Under the pieces are notes generated by a model that was not told the origin of the DNA, did no database searches, and saw nothing but the letters and a program-made list of their open reading frames with translations. Below are positions 25,058-33,119 of a stretch of DNA of 64,000 nt, piece after piece. A program made the translations under genes and the position numbers. Position 1 is the stretch's first letter. The number at the start of each line of letters is the position of its first letter. The DNA comes from CAVRXT01 sp049644285. GTDB lineage: Bacteria; Acidobacteriota; Terriglobia; Acidiferrales; UBA7541. The stretch is taken from NCBI GenBank assembly GCA_049644285.1, contig JBARRP010000118.1, positions 1 to 64,000 on the forward strand, given 5' to 3'.

Positions 25058-25072
25058 CTTACGTTGCGTAAG
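25058..25072. promoter_or_regulatory. 15-bp palindrome upstream of the second ECF sigma gene
   Basis: CTTACG and CGTAAG are perfectly inverted around TTG. It lies about 90 bp before the preferred start of the minus-strand sigma gene, within its promoter region, and so is a candidate operator. No regulator can be named. Confidence 0.4.
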
Positions 25073-25289
25073 GAACACACTCAGGCGCGCCGGCCAAGTC
25101 CGCCATCAATCCCGGGTTCGATGGGCCTTGCTCCGGCAGCCCTTTCCGCAAGTCTCGCCTATTGTCTTCGGATTCTGCCCGTGCGTCCAGTGCCGTTCAA
25201 CCTGGGCGCCACCCGGTCTGGCGATCGGTGGAGAGTGCAATTAGCTCCGGGAAGTTGGATGAGGTCCAGGGCCCGTAAGTCGCAGGGAA

Positions 25290-25994
25290 CTAATCGAGTG
25301 CGCGGGAGAAGCGTAACTGGAGCCGAACAGTCGAAGCCGGTCTGGGAGTTCGGAGTCTTTCTTCGAAAGCGCCCAGTTGCTGGGAAGGCAGCGCCCGCAG
25401 AAAAGATTTCAGGATGACCTGTGTCTCCCGCAAACAGGTGTTGACATCATAGTGGAGGCATTCCATCGCCGCCCAGGATTCTTCCGGCTGGATCGAAGCG
25501 GCCTCGGAGACTTCGTCGGCGGTCTGCACGAATTCGCTCGCAAGATCTTCCAGGATACCTGTGAGGGCGTGGAGCTTGTGAAAGAACCGCGTGCGATCTC
25601 CGAACAACACGCGCAGGAGGAGGCTATTCCAGGAAGCGGCTTCCTGAGCCATCGCACCGCGGAAGAACAAGAGGTTCAGGGGTTTAACAGTGGGAAGAGC
25701 TGAAAGATGTCGCGCTTGCTCATCAATCGCGTCGAGGGCCGGAACAAGAGCACCCGCCAGCAGCGCCATCAGTTCCGAGGAGATGGCCGTATGCTGGCGC
25801 GCCAGGATCAGCCGGCCTCCCTGCCGGAGCGTAAACGCCTCGTCCAGCGCGACGCTCAGCATGCCGTAGGCGGCCTCCCAGCGAGACAAGGCTTCATCGA
25901 ACACCCGAAGCTTGTCCTGCGGCAGGACGGCAATCCAGTCGTCACACACCCGCGGACGCGAGGACAGAAATTTCGAGACCGCCTTCAAGGTCAC
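25290..25994 (-). CDS. hypothetical all-helical cytoplasmic protein
   Basis: A 234-residue protein, rich in leucine, alanine and glutamate, with no signal peptide or membrane segment. The sequence (ALSRWEAAYGMLSVALDEAF, LMALLAGALVPALDAIDE, LHALTGILEDLASEFV) suggests long helices as in four-helix bundles or histidine-phosphotransfer-like folds. No family is recognised. It is transcribed away from lysS; the two promoters share roughly 120 bp. Confidence 0.55.
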   Translation of the reverse strand: MTLKAVSKFLSSRPRVCDDWIAVLPQDKLRVFDEALSRWEAAYGMLSVALDEAFTLRQGGRLILARQHTAISSELMALLAGALVPALDAIDEQARHLSALPTVKPLNLLFFRGAMAQEAASWNSLLLRVLFGDRTRFFHKLHALTGILEDLASEFVQTADEVSEAASIQPEESWAAMECLHYDVNTCLRETQVILKSFLRALPSQQLGAFEERLRTPRPASTVRLQLRFSRALD

Positions 25995-26051
25995 GCTACC
26001 CCTGGGAATTGTGGCAGTATATCAGACAACTGCAGGATCGGCGCACCTTCC

Positions 26052-26081
26052 TTGACGCTGCCGGAACCGCCTCGCTATACT
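26052..26081 (+). promoter_or_regulatory. sigma-70-like promoter of lysS
   Basis: The -35 box TTGACG (26052-26057) and the -10 box TATACT (26076-26081) are separated by 18 bp. Transcription would begin near 26088, leaving a leader of about 25 bases before the lysS TTG start. Confidence 0.75.
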
Positions 26082-26112
26082 GCCGCACGACTCACCCGGA
26101 AAGGATCTCCGT

Positions 26113-27672
26113 TTGGAATTCGAGCCGCTCGACCAGTACCTCCAGCGCCGCAAGAAACTGAGCGAAATCGTTGAAAAGGGATACGATCCCTATCCCAACC
26201 GTTTCCCATGGACGCACACTCCGGTGCAGATCCTGGAGAAATACGAGGGAAGCTCGGCGGAGCAATTGGCCGCCGAAAAAGTCAAGGTACGGCTGGCCGG
26301 CCGGATCGTGCAAATCCGCTTGCATGGCAAGGCGGGGTTCGCGCACTTGTACGGGCAAGGGCGCCGGCTCCAAATTTACGTGAAGCTCGACGCCGTCGGA
26401 GACCGGGCGTACGAGCTTTTCTGTCTGCTGGATTTGGGCGATATAGTCGGTGTTGCCGGGCATCTTTTCCGAACGAAAACGAACGAGTTGACCGTCTGGG
26501 TGGAGCACCTCGAGCTGCTGAGCAAAGCTTTGCTCCCGCTGCCGGAGAAGTGGCACGGCTTGGCCGACGTTGAGCTGCGATTTCGGCAGCGCTATCTCGA
26601 TCTGATTGCAAACGAGCGCGCGCGGGCCGTCTTCGAGAAACGCGCCGTGATGTTGCGCGAGGTCCGCCGCTTCTTCGACGAGCGCGGATACATCGAAGTC
26701 GAAACTCCGATGATGCAGCCGATCGCCGGTGGCGCGACGGCCCGCCCGTTTGTCACCCACCACAATACGTTCGATCTCGATCTCTATCTGCGCATCGCTC
26801 CGGAACTCTATTTGAAGCGGTTGGTCGTCGGAGGTCTCGACCGAGTCTATGAGATCAACCGGAACTTCCGCAACGAGGGAGTCTCGTTCAAATACAACCC
26901 CGAATTCACGATGCTCGAATTTTACCAGGCTTATAGCGATTACAACGAAATGATGGATTTGACGCAGGAGTTGCTTGCTCGCCTGGCAGAGAAGGTCACC
27001 GGAAAGACAGCGGTGCCCTATGGCCAGCACACTCTCGATTTTGGGCGGATCGAACGACTGACGATGCGTGAAGCAATCATTCGCCATTGGCAGCCTGCCG
27101 CGGGGGCGGCGCCGACACTCGAGGAGCTTGCAGCACCCGGCGGGCCGCGCCGCTTCGTCGAACGATACAACAATTGGGCGGCTGCGAATCACCAGGATCC
27201 GATTCTCTCCGAGAAACAAGCCTCGGAGGGGGAGCTGACGGGAATGTTGTTCGAGGCGACCGCCGAGAAGCAACTGATCCAACCGACCTTTATCTGCGAT
27301 TTTCCAACAGCGATTTCGCCGCTTTCAAAAGCCCGAAAGGACGATCCCTCCTTGGTCGAGCGGTTCGAGCTTTTCGCGGCGGGCATGGAAATCGCAAATG
27401 GCTTCTCGGAGCTGAACGATCCGGATGAGCAGGAGCGGCGCTTTCGCGAGCAGATTGCGAAAGGCGGGGAAGAGGTTCCCAAACAACTCGACGAGGATTA
27501 CATTCGCGCGCTGGCGCACGCGCTGCCTCCGACCGGCGGGGAAGGTGTCGGGATCGACCGGCTCACCATGCTCCTCACCGACTCGCATTCCATCCGCGAG
27601 GTTATCCTTTTTCCGCTGCTCCGGCCGGTGGCGTCGGAGGAGGCGGCTGCGGCCAGCGGCGAACCGAAATGA
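26113..27672 (+). CDS. lysS: lysyl-tRNA synthetase, class II
   Basis: A 519-residue class II synthetase of usual LysRS length. The N-terminal OB fold (VKVRLAGRIVQIRLHGKAGF through DIVGVAGHLF) binds the anticodon. Catalytic motif 1 is in FFDERGYIEVETPMM, motif 2 in YEINRNFRNEG, and motif 3 is GVGIDRLTMLL. It charges tRNA-Lys. Translation starts at TTG with AAGGA 7 bp upstream, and no ATG lies near the true N terminus. The stop overlaps the next start (ATGA), so the permease gene is coupled to it. Confidence 0.96.
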   Translation: MEFEPLDQYLQRRKKLSEIVEKGYDPYPNRFPWTHTPVQILEKYEGSSAEQLAAEKVKVRLAGRIVQIRLHGKAGFAHLYGQGRRLQIYVKLDAVGDRAYELFCLLDLGDIVGVAGHLFRTKTNELTVWVEHLELLSKALLPLPEKWHGLADVELRFRQRYLDLIANERARAVFEKRAVMLREVRRFFDERGYIEVETPMMQPIAGGATARPFVTHHNTFDLDLYLRIAPELYLKRLVVGGLDRVYEINRNFRNEGVSFKYNPEFTMLEFYQAYSDYNEMMDLTQELLARLAEKVTGKTAVPYGQHTLDFGRIERLTMREAIIRHWQPAAGAAPTLEELAAPGGPRRFVERYNNWAAANHQDPILSEKQASEGELTGMLFEATAEKQLIQPTFICDFPTAISPLSKARKDDPSLVERFELFAAGMEIANGFSELNDPDEQERRFREQIAKGGEEVPKQLDEDYIRALAHALPPTGGEGVGIDRLTMLLTDSHSIREVILFPLLRPVASEEAAAASGEPK

Positions 27673-28895
27673 AATTGGAATGGCTGGTGGCAGTGCGCTA
27701 CCTGCGCTCGCCGACGCGGCCAGCCATCCTGCGTCTGGTCACCTTGCTCTCGATGGCGGGAGTGGCTGCGGGAGTCACGACGCTGGTGATCGCGCTGGCC
27801 ATGAACACCGGCTTTCGTCAGGCAATTCGCGATCGTTTGCTCGGCGTCACCGCTCACGTCAATCTCAAGCCTCTCGGGTCCGAAGGAGTCCGCGACTATC
27901 GGGCTTTGATGGCCAGGCTTAGCGATACCCCGGGTTTACGGTCTCTAACCCCCGCCATCTACGACACGGTTCTTCTCTCCACCGGTGGCCGCGCACGAGG
28001 CATCGTGTTGAAGGGAATCGACCCGGAGCTCGAAGGCCGAGCCGATGAAGCTTTGCATCGAATTGTTGCCGGCTCAGCTGACTTCAACGCGGACCGTGAC
28101 GGCTTTCCCGGACTCGTCATCGGCAGGATTCTTGCGGACGATTTGAAAATCTCCGCAGGACAGTACGTGACGCTAACAAGCCCGCAAGGGAATCTGACGC
28201 CATTCGGGATGGTGCCGAGGTCGCGACGATTTCGCGTGGCGGGGGTTTTCGATTCGGGATTTTATGACTACGACGCCAACTGGGGCTTTGTGACGCTGGG
28301 CTCAGCGCAGGGGCTAGCCGGAACGGGCGACGTTGTGAGCTTGCTGGAGGTCCGCGTAGACAAACTGGACGAGGCGCGCCGTGTGGCGGAAAATCTCCTT
28401 CGGCGCGCTGGCCCGGGTTATACCACCACAACGTGGATGGAAGAAAACCGCGCCCTTTTCCGCGCCCTGAGTTTGGAAAAACTGGTGACCGCACTTTTCA
28501 TCGGGTTGATCACGTTCGTCGCCGGATTGAATATTCTGGTGGTGTTGACGATGACGGTGGCCGACAAAGCCCGCGACATCGCTGTGCTGATGGCGATGGG
28601 GGCGCAGCGCAAACAAGTACGCAACATTTTTATCCTGCAGGGATTCGCCGTGGGCGCGGTGGGAATGCTGGTCGGTCTCATTGTCGGCTACGCGGTAGCT
28701 TGGGTAGCGAACGCATGGCATCTGATTCCGCTCAACCCCGAGGTGTACGCGGTCCCGTATGTGCCTTTTCACTCGAACCTCTTGGACGCGCTTTGGATCG
28801 CGGCAGCCGCGCTGACGATTAGCGTCGGGGCGACGCTCTACCCCGCGCGCGCCGCGGCGCGCATCCTTCCTGTCGAAATCCTCCGCTTCGAATGA
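27669..28895 (+). CDS. LolC/LolE-type lipoprotein-releasing ABC transporter permease
   Basis: A 408-residue MacB/FtsX-type permease. Membrane helix 1 is in LVTLLSMAGVAAGVTTLVIAL, followed by a large periplasmic domain (about 45-270), then three C-terminal helices (ALFIGLITFVAGLNILVVLTM, FAVGAVGMLVGLIVGYAV, LWIAAAALTISVGATL). The cytoplasmic coupling segment KARDIAVLMAMGAQRKQVRNIF is characteristic of LolC/E. With a LolD-type ATPase it would extract lipoproteins from the inner membrane for sorting to the outer membrane. Its ATPase gene lies 870 bp downstream, separated by a toxin-antitoxin pair. Confidence 0.9.
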   Translation: MKLEWLVAVRYLRSPTRPAILRLVTLLSMAGVAAGVTTLVIALAMNTGFRQAIRDRLLGVTAHVNLKPLGSEGVRDYRALMARLSDTPGLRSLTPAIYDTVLLSTGGRARGIVLKGIDPELEGRADEALHRIVAGSADFNADRDGFPGLVIGRILADDLKISAGQYVTLTSPQGNLTPFGMVPRSRRFRVAGVFDSGFYDYDANWGFVTLGSAQGLAGTGDVVSLLEVRVDKLDEARRVAENLLRRAGPGYTTTTWMEENRALFRALSLEKLVTALFIGLITFVAGLNILVVLTMTVADKARDIAVLMAMGAQRKQVRNIFILQGFAVGAVGMLVGLIVGYAVAWVANAWHLIPLNPEVYAVPYVPFHSNLLDALWIAAAALTISVGATLYPARAAARILPVEILRFE

Positions 28896-28905
28896 GCTTC
28901 ACGTG

Positions 28906-28931
28906 TTGACGTTTTGACGTCAAAGCGTCAA
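28906..28931. promoter_or_regulatory. 26-bp near-perfect palindrome, likely toxin-antitoxin operator
   Basis: The outer arms TTGACG and CGTCAA, plus the inner TTTGACGTCAAA, form an almost perfect palindrome with a single mismatched pair. It lies about 30 bp before the antitoxin start and contains TTGAC sequences that could double as a -35 box. RHH antitoxins typically bind such palindromes to repress their own operon, which is inferred here. Confidence 0.65.
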
Positions 28932-28963
28932 AATAGCAGGAAATGGGGTCTTTGGAGGGATCA

Positions 28964-29194
28964 ATGGCTTCGACGCAACGCGCCACGATCTATTTTTCCC
29001 CGGCGCTCTATCGTGCGTTAAAAGTGAAAGCGGCCGTGACCGATCGGGGAGTGTCGGAATTGGTCAACGAAGCGGTGCGGATGGCGCTCCGAGAGGACGC
29101 TCTCGATGAAGCGGCCCCCCGCCGAAGGGCCAAGGAACCCAGCCGGGCTTTCTCGCAAGTGTTGCGCGAGTTGAAGCGTGCCAGAGCCCTATAG
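28964..29194 (+). CDS. antitoxin of a type II toxin-antitoxin pair (ribbon-helix-helix-like)
   Basis: Seventy-six residues with an N-terminal strand QRATIYFSPALYRALKVKAA followed by helices, as in CopG/RHH DNA-binding antitoxins, and a charged, flexible C-terminal tail (EAAPRRRAKEPS) suited to toxin binding. The ATG at 28964 has GGAGGG 5 bp upstream, better than the ATG at 28943. It overlaps the toxin start by 17 bp. A 26-bp palindrome precedes it. The pair sits between the genes for a LolC/E-type permease and its LolD-type ATPase. Confidence 0.82.
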   Translation: MASTQRATIYFSPALYRALKVKAAVTDRGVSELVNEAVRMALREDALDEAAPRRRAKEPSRAFSQVLRELKRARAL

Positions 29195-29438
29195 GGTATT
29201 TATCAAGAGATCGGCTGAACGAGAATTGCGCGACCTACCCGGGCGAGACCGGCTTCACCTCGCTCGACGGATTCACGATCTTTCGCAACGACCCCGACCG
29301 AACGGCCGCGAGAAGCTTTCGGGACAGGATGCTTACCGCATTCGGCGGGGCGACTACCGCATAGTCTACACTGTGGACGACGAGCAACGCCTAATCCAGA
29401 TTTACAGGATCGGACACCGACGGGAAGTCTACAGGTAA
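29178..29438 (+). CDS. RelE/ParE-family toxin
   Basis: An 86-residue basic protein. YRVFIKRSAERELRDLP, the helix pair RDRLHLARRIHDL, and the C-terminal GDYRIVYTVDDEQRLIQIYRIGHRREVYR fit the RelE/mRNA-interferase fold; the Arg and Tyr residues near the C terminus are the usual catalytic positions. RelE toxins cleave mRNA at the ribosome. It begins at GTG inside the antitoxin frame, which couples the two proteins. Confidence 0.85.
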   Translation: MPEPYRVFIKRSAERELRDLPGRDRLHLARRIHDLSQRPRPNGREKLSGQDAYRIRRGDYRIVYTVDDEQRLIQIYRIGHRREVYR

Positions 29439-29763
29439 TCGGATGCCTCGAAGAATCGGTGCGGTAGAGTTCCCTTCGTCGACAGGCTCAACCGGAATGG
29501 TGCTACTCACCACCTGAAGGCGGCTTGCTTCTACGAATTCACCACAAACTATCTGGAAAGATTGAGACCTGTGGACGTGCTAAAATCACATTGAGACAGG
29601 CATCCGTAATTCGAGACAAGGAAGGGTGAAAAACCAGGACATGGCACTTTGGCGGCACAATTGTGAAACACTTTGGCATACCTTGCCGCCTCCCAGGGGC
29701 CTTCGGGGCCTGGCCGAGTTGGAAAAAAAGGACATACGCAGAGACGAGTTCGGCATCTAAATT
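29439..29763. other. 325-bp interval without a supported gene
   Basis: No convincing coding frame; the minus-strand frames here look like chance. At 29474-29495 lies GACAGGCTCA, a diverged half of the dispersed repeat also found inside the kinase gene. Fragments such as ATTGAGAC (twice) and ACCAGGACATGG look like worn remains of inserted DNA, but no inverted ends can be shown. The promoter of the ATPase gene should also lie here. Confidence 0.4.
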
Positions 29764-30615
29764 GTGTATCAAGTTGAAGAGCAGATGGGACCACAGGCGA
29801 CTATCGGTGTAGCTGTAGCGCGCGGCCTGGAACAAGCCTTGTCCGACCTGGGCGCGAGGACGGGAGAATTGCTCCGCGCGGAAGGATTGAGGAAGGTGTT
29901 CCGCTCCGGGACAGCCGAAGTGATACCGCTCGCCGGGGTAGATCTTACGATCGCGCGCGGGGAGATGATCGCGATTGTGGGACCGTCAGGTGCGGGGAAG
30001 AGCACGCTGCTGCATCTGTTGGCTGCCCTAGACACTCCGACAAGCGGTACAGTATACTTCGCCGGGCATTCGCTCCGTGATTTGAATGAAGCCGAGTTGG
30101 CGCAATATCGCGGTCGCGCCATCGGGTTTGTTTGGCAGCGGCATCATCTGCTTCCGGATTTCACGGCGGTAGAGAACGTCGCGATGCCTTTGCTAATTCG
30201 AGGCGTGGCTGCGGAAAAAGCGGTCCAGGCAGGGCGCGAATGGCTGGCGGAAGTCGGGCTGGCCGAGCGCGCAGAGCATCGAGCGGGGGAGCTTTCAGGG
30301 GGAGAGCAACAGCGCGTGGCGATCGCCCGGGCGCTGGTGAATCGTCCGGCGTTGTTGCTGGCGGATGAACCCACCGGCGACTTGGACGAGCGGAACGCGG
30401 ACGCAGTGTTCGAGCTGATGCAGCGATTGCACCGGTCGCACCAACTGACTTCGATTCTCGCAACGCACAACCTTTCACTGGCCCGGCGCGCGGATCGCCT
30501 GCTGGTTTTAGAACATGGCAGGCTGGCGCCGGCGGACAATTCCCACGCGACGCGCGCCAAGGCAGGCGCGACGGCCGCGGGGATTGGGGCCCTGACCCCC
30601 GGAGAGCGCGGGTGA
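29764..30615 (+). CDS. lolD: LolD-type ABC transporter ATP-binding protein
   Basis: About 283 residues. Walker A is GPSGAGKST, the Q loop GFVWQRHHLLPDF, the signature LSGGEQQRVAIARAL and Walker B LLADEPTGDLD, followed by the switch histidine in ATHNLS. These are the exact patterns of the LolD/MacB/FtsE class. It would energise the LolC/E-type permease encoded upstream. An extra 30 residues precede the first strand; the ATG at 29785 is a possible alternative to the GTG. Its stop lies 3 bp before the clpC start. Confidence 0.85.
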   Translation: MYQVEEQMGPQATIGVAVARGLEQALSDLGARTGELLRAEGLRKVFRSGTAEVIPLAGVDLTIARGEMIAIVGPSGAGKSTLLHLLAALDTPTSGTVYFAGHSLRDLNEAELAQYRGRAIGFVWQRHHLLPDFTAVENVAMPLLIRGVAAEKAVQAGREWLAEVGLAERAEHRAGELSGGEQQRVAIARALVNRPALLLADEPTGDLDERNADAVFELMQRLHRSHQLTSILATHNLSLARRADRLLVLEHGRLAPADNSHATRAKAGATAAGIGALTPGERG

Positions 30616-30618
30616 CTC

Positions 30619-33045
30619 GTGTTTGAACGCTACACGGAAAAAGCTCGGCGGGTAATTTTCTTCGCCCGGTACGAGGCGAGCCAGTACGGCAGCCCGTACA
30701 TCGAGACGGAGCACTTGCTGCTGGGCTTGCTGCGCGAAGACAAGGCTTTGGCCAATCGTTTTCTGCGCACGCACGGATCGATCGAATCGATCCGGAAGGA
30801 GATCGAATCCCGGATTACCGTTCGCGAGCGAATCTCGACTTCGGTCGAAGTCCCGCTGAGCCAGGAGTGCAAGCGGATTCTGAATTACGCCGCAGAAGAG
30901 GCCGAGCGGCTCGGCCACAAACACGTAGGCACCGAACACTTGCTCTTGGGAGTGCTGCGCGAGGAGAAGTCCTTCGGCGCGGAGATTCTTCAGGAGCGTG
31001 GTCTGCGTCTTTCCACCGTTCGTGAAGAGCTGGCGCGAAGCGCCGGGGAGAAGGTTCCCGTGAATCGCCCGAAAGAAGCGTCGCTGCTTGCAGAATTCAG
31101 CCGCGACCTGACGCAGGCGGCAATGGAAGGACAGCTCGACCCGCTGGTAGGTCGCGAGCGGGAACTCGAACGCGCCGTCCAGATTCTCTGCCGCCGCACC
31201 AAGAACAACCCGGTCCTGATCGGTGAACCTGGCGTCGGCAAAACGGCCATCGTGGAAGGCCTGGCGCAGCGAATCGCGGATGGCGACGTTCCGCCGTTCC
31301 TCGCCGACAAGCGCATCCTCTCCCTTGATCTCTCTCTCATCGTTGCCGGAACGAAATACCGCGGGCAATTCGAAGAACGGCTGAAGACGATCATGAAGGA
31401 ACTGATGGAGAGCCAGAACGCCATCGTCTTCATCGACGAGTTGCACACGCTGGTCGGCGCGGGCTCCGCCGAAGGCTCGCTCGATGCCGCCAACATCTTG
31501 AAGCCGGCGCTGAGCCGGGGTGAAATCCAGTGCATCGGCGCAACCACCCCGGGCGAATACCGCAAGTCAGTGGAAAAAGACCGCTCGCTCGAGCGCCGCT
31601 TCCAATCGGTGAAAGTGAACGCGCCGAACGAAGACGAAACCATCCTGGTTCTTCAGGGCGTCCGCGACCGCTACGAGAAATTCCACGCCGTCAGCTATAC
31701 CGAGGAAGCCATCCGTTACGCCGTTTATCTGTCGAATCGGTACATCCCGGACCGCTTCTTGCCCGACAAGGCCATCGACTTGATCGACGAAGCAGGCGCG
31801 CGGGTGAAGCTGCGCCAGGCGATGCTGCCCGATGAAGTGGCCGAAGTGCAAAAGCGCGTGAAATTTATCACGCACCGGATGGAAACAGCGATCGCCAATC
31901 ACGAATTCGAAAAGGCGCGGTTCTATTCCGAAGAAGAGCGCAAGGAAAAAGAGCACCTGCGGATGCTGCGGGAAAAGCTCAAACTGGACGATTCCTCGAC
32001 CGGCGTGGTCACCCGTGAGGATATCGAAGAAGTGGTGGCGCGCTGGACGGGCATCACCGTGAGCGCGATCAAGGAAGACGAGCAGCAAAAGCTGCTTCGC
32101 ATCGAAGAAGAATTGCATCGCCGTGTCATCAGCCAGGACAAGGCGATCACCGCGCTCGCTCGCGCGATCCGCCGCAGCCGCGCCGGCCTGAAGGCGCCGG
32201 GACGGCCGGTGGGATGCTTCCTGTTTCTTGGGCCCACGGGTGTGGGCAAGACGGAAGTGGCGCGGCGGCTGGGCGAATTCCTGTTCGGCAGCGAAAAGTC
32301 GCTGATCCGTTTCGACATGTCGGAATACATGGAGAAGCATTCCGTGTCGAAGCTGATCGGCGCGCCTCCAGGCTACGTCGGGTATGAAGAAGGCGGCCAA
32401 CTGACCGAGCGGGTGCGCCGCACGCCTTATTCGGTGATCCTCCTGGATGAAATCGAGAAGGCCCATCCGGACGTGTACAACATCCTCTTGCAAGTTTTCG
32501 AGGATGGACAACTGACCGATGGCTTGGGCAACACGGTGGATTTCCGGAATACCATCATCATTCTGACGTCGAACATCGGCGCGCGGCAGTTGCAAAAGCA
32601 CTCCACGCTCGGTTTCCAGTCAGCGGCGGAAGAAACCGGCGCGAAGAGCATGGACGACCTGGTGATGAACGAAGTGAGGCGCGTCTTCAATCCTGAATTC
32701 CTGAACCGGCTCGATGAGATTATTCTGTTCAATTCGCTCACGGACGACGACTTGTTGCGCATCATCGACCTGCTCGTCGGCCAGATCAACGATACACTGG
32801 TGCACCGCCAGGTGCAGATTGTGATGACACCTGAGGCGCGCCAGTGGATTCTCGAGAAAACCTGCACCGATCGGAACTACGGCGCGCGCCCGCTCCGGCG
32901 CGCCTTGCAGAAGTATGTCGAAGACCCATTGTCGGAAGCTTTGATCCAGGGCGGGCTGCAAAGACCGGCGACCCTCGAAGTATATCTCACCGCCGAAGGC
33001 TTGACGTTCCGTCCCCTGGTGGAAGCAACCCCAGTGGCCCACTAG
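30619..33045 (+). CDS. clpC: ATP-dependent Clp protease ATP-binding subunit ClpC
   Basis: An 808-residue Hsp100 unfoldase. Two Clp-N repeats (FERYTEKARRVIFFARYEAS and EYECKRILNYAAEEAERLGH-like) are followed by a first AAA module with GEPGVGKTAIVEG and a Walker B VFIDELHTLVG. A UVR-like linker (HEFEKARFYSEEERK) comes next, then a second AAA module with GPTGVGKTEVARRL, LLDEIEKAHPDVYN and SEYMEKHSVSKLIGAPPG. The C-terminal D2 small domain ends the protein. It feeds proteins to ClpP. The start is GTG, 3 bp after the LolD-type ATPase gene, suggesting shared transcription. Confidence 0.95.
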   Translation: MFERYTEKARRVIFFARYEASQYGSPYIETEHLLLGLLREDKALANRFLRTHGSIESIRKEIESRITVRERISTSVEVPLSQECKRILNYAAEEAERLGHKHVGTEHLLLGVLREEKSFGAEILQERGLRLSTVREELARSAGEKVPVNRPKEASLLAEFSRDLTQAAMEGQLDPLVGRERELERAVQILCRRTKNNPVLIGEPGVGKTAIVEGLAQRIADGDVPPFLADKRILSLDLSLIVAGTKYRGQFEERLKTIMKELMESQNAIVFIDELHTLVGAGSAEGSLDAANILKPALSRGEIQCIGATTPGEYRKSVEKDRSLERRFQSVKVNAPNEDETILVLQGVRDRYEKFHAVSYTEEAIRYAVYLSNRYIPDRFLPDKAIDLIDEAGARVKLRQAMLPDEVAEVQKRVKFITHRMETAIANHEFEKARFYSEEERKEKEHLRMLREKLKLDDSSTGVVTREDIEEVVARWTGITVSAIKEDEQQKLLRIEEELHRRVISQDKAITALARAIRRSRAGLKAPGRPVGCFLFLGPTGVGKTEVARRLGEFLFGSEKSLIRFDMSEYMEKHSVSKLIGAPPGYVGYEEGGQLTERVRRTPYSVILLDEIEKAHPDVYNILLQVFEDGQLTDGLGNTVDFRNTIIILTSNIGARQLQKHSTLGFQSAAEETGAKSMDDLVMNEVRRVFNPEFLNRLDEIILFNSLTDDDLLRIIDLLVGQINDTLVHRQVQIVMTPEARQWILEKTCTDRNYGARPLRRALQKYVEDPLSEALIQGGLQRPATLEVYLTAEGLTFRPLVEATPVAH

Positions 33046-33119
33046 GAATCCTACACGCGCAGCCAGGCCGGGAACGGCCGGGCGGGGGAGCCATTATACT
33101 TGGGCGGGGGAGCGCGGCC

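Noticed and set aside
29580..29760. Possible insertion-sequence remnant (ATTGAGAC twice, ACCAGGACATGG)
   Set aside because: No inverted ends, target duplication or transposase residue could be shown by eye; kept only as a remark.
29539..29835. Minus-strand frames of 81 and 98 residues behind the toxin gene
   Set aside because: Chance frames over a non-coding interval; they run into the ATPase gene and show no family motif.
33095..33100. TATACT box before bamA
   Set aside because: No acceptable -35 box at 16-18 bp; transcription may come from the upstream clpC unit.
32844..33119. Upstream extension of bamA by 92 codons
   Set aside because: It lies inside the clpC gene in another frame; the signal peptide starts properly from the TTG at 33120.
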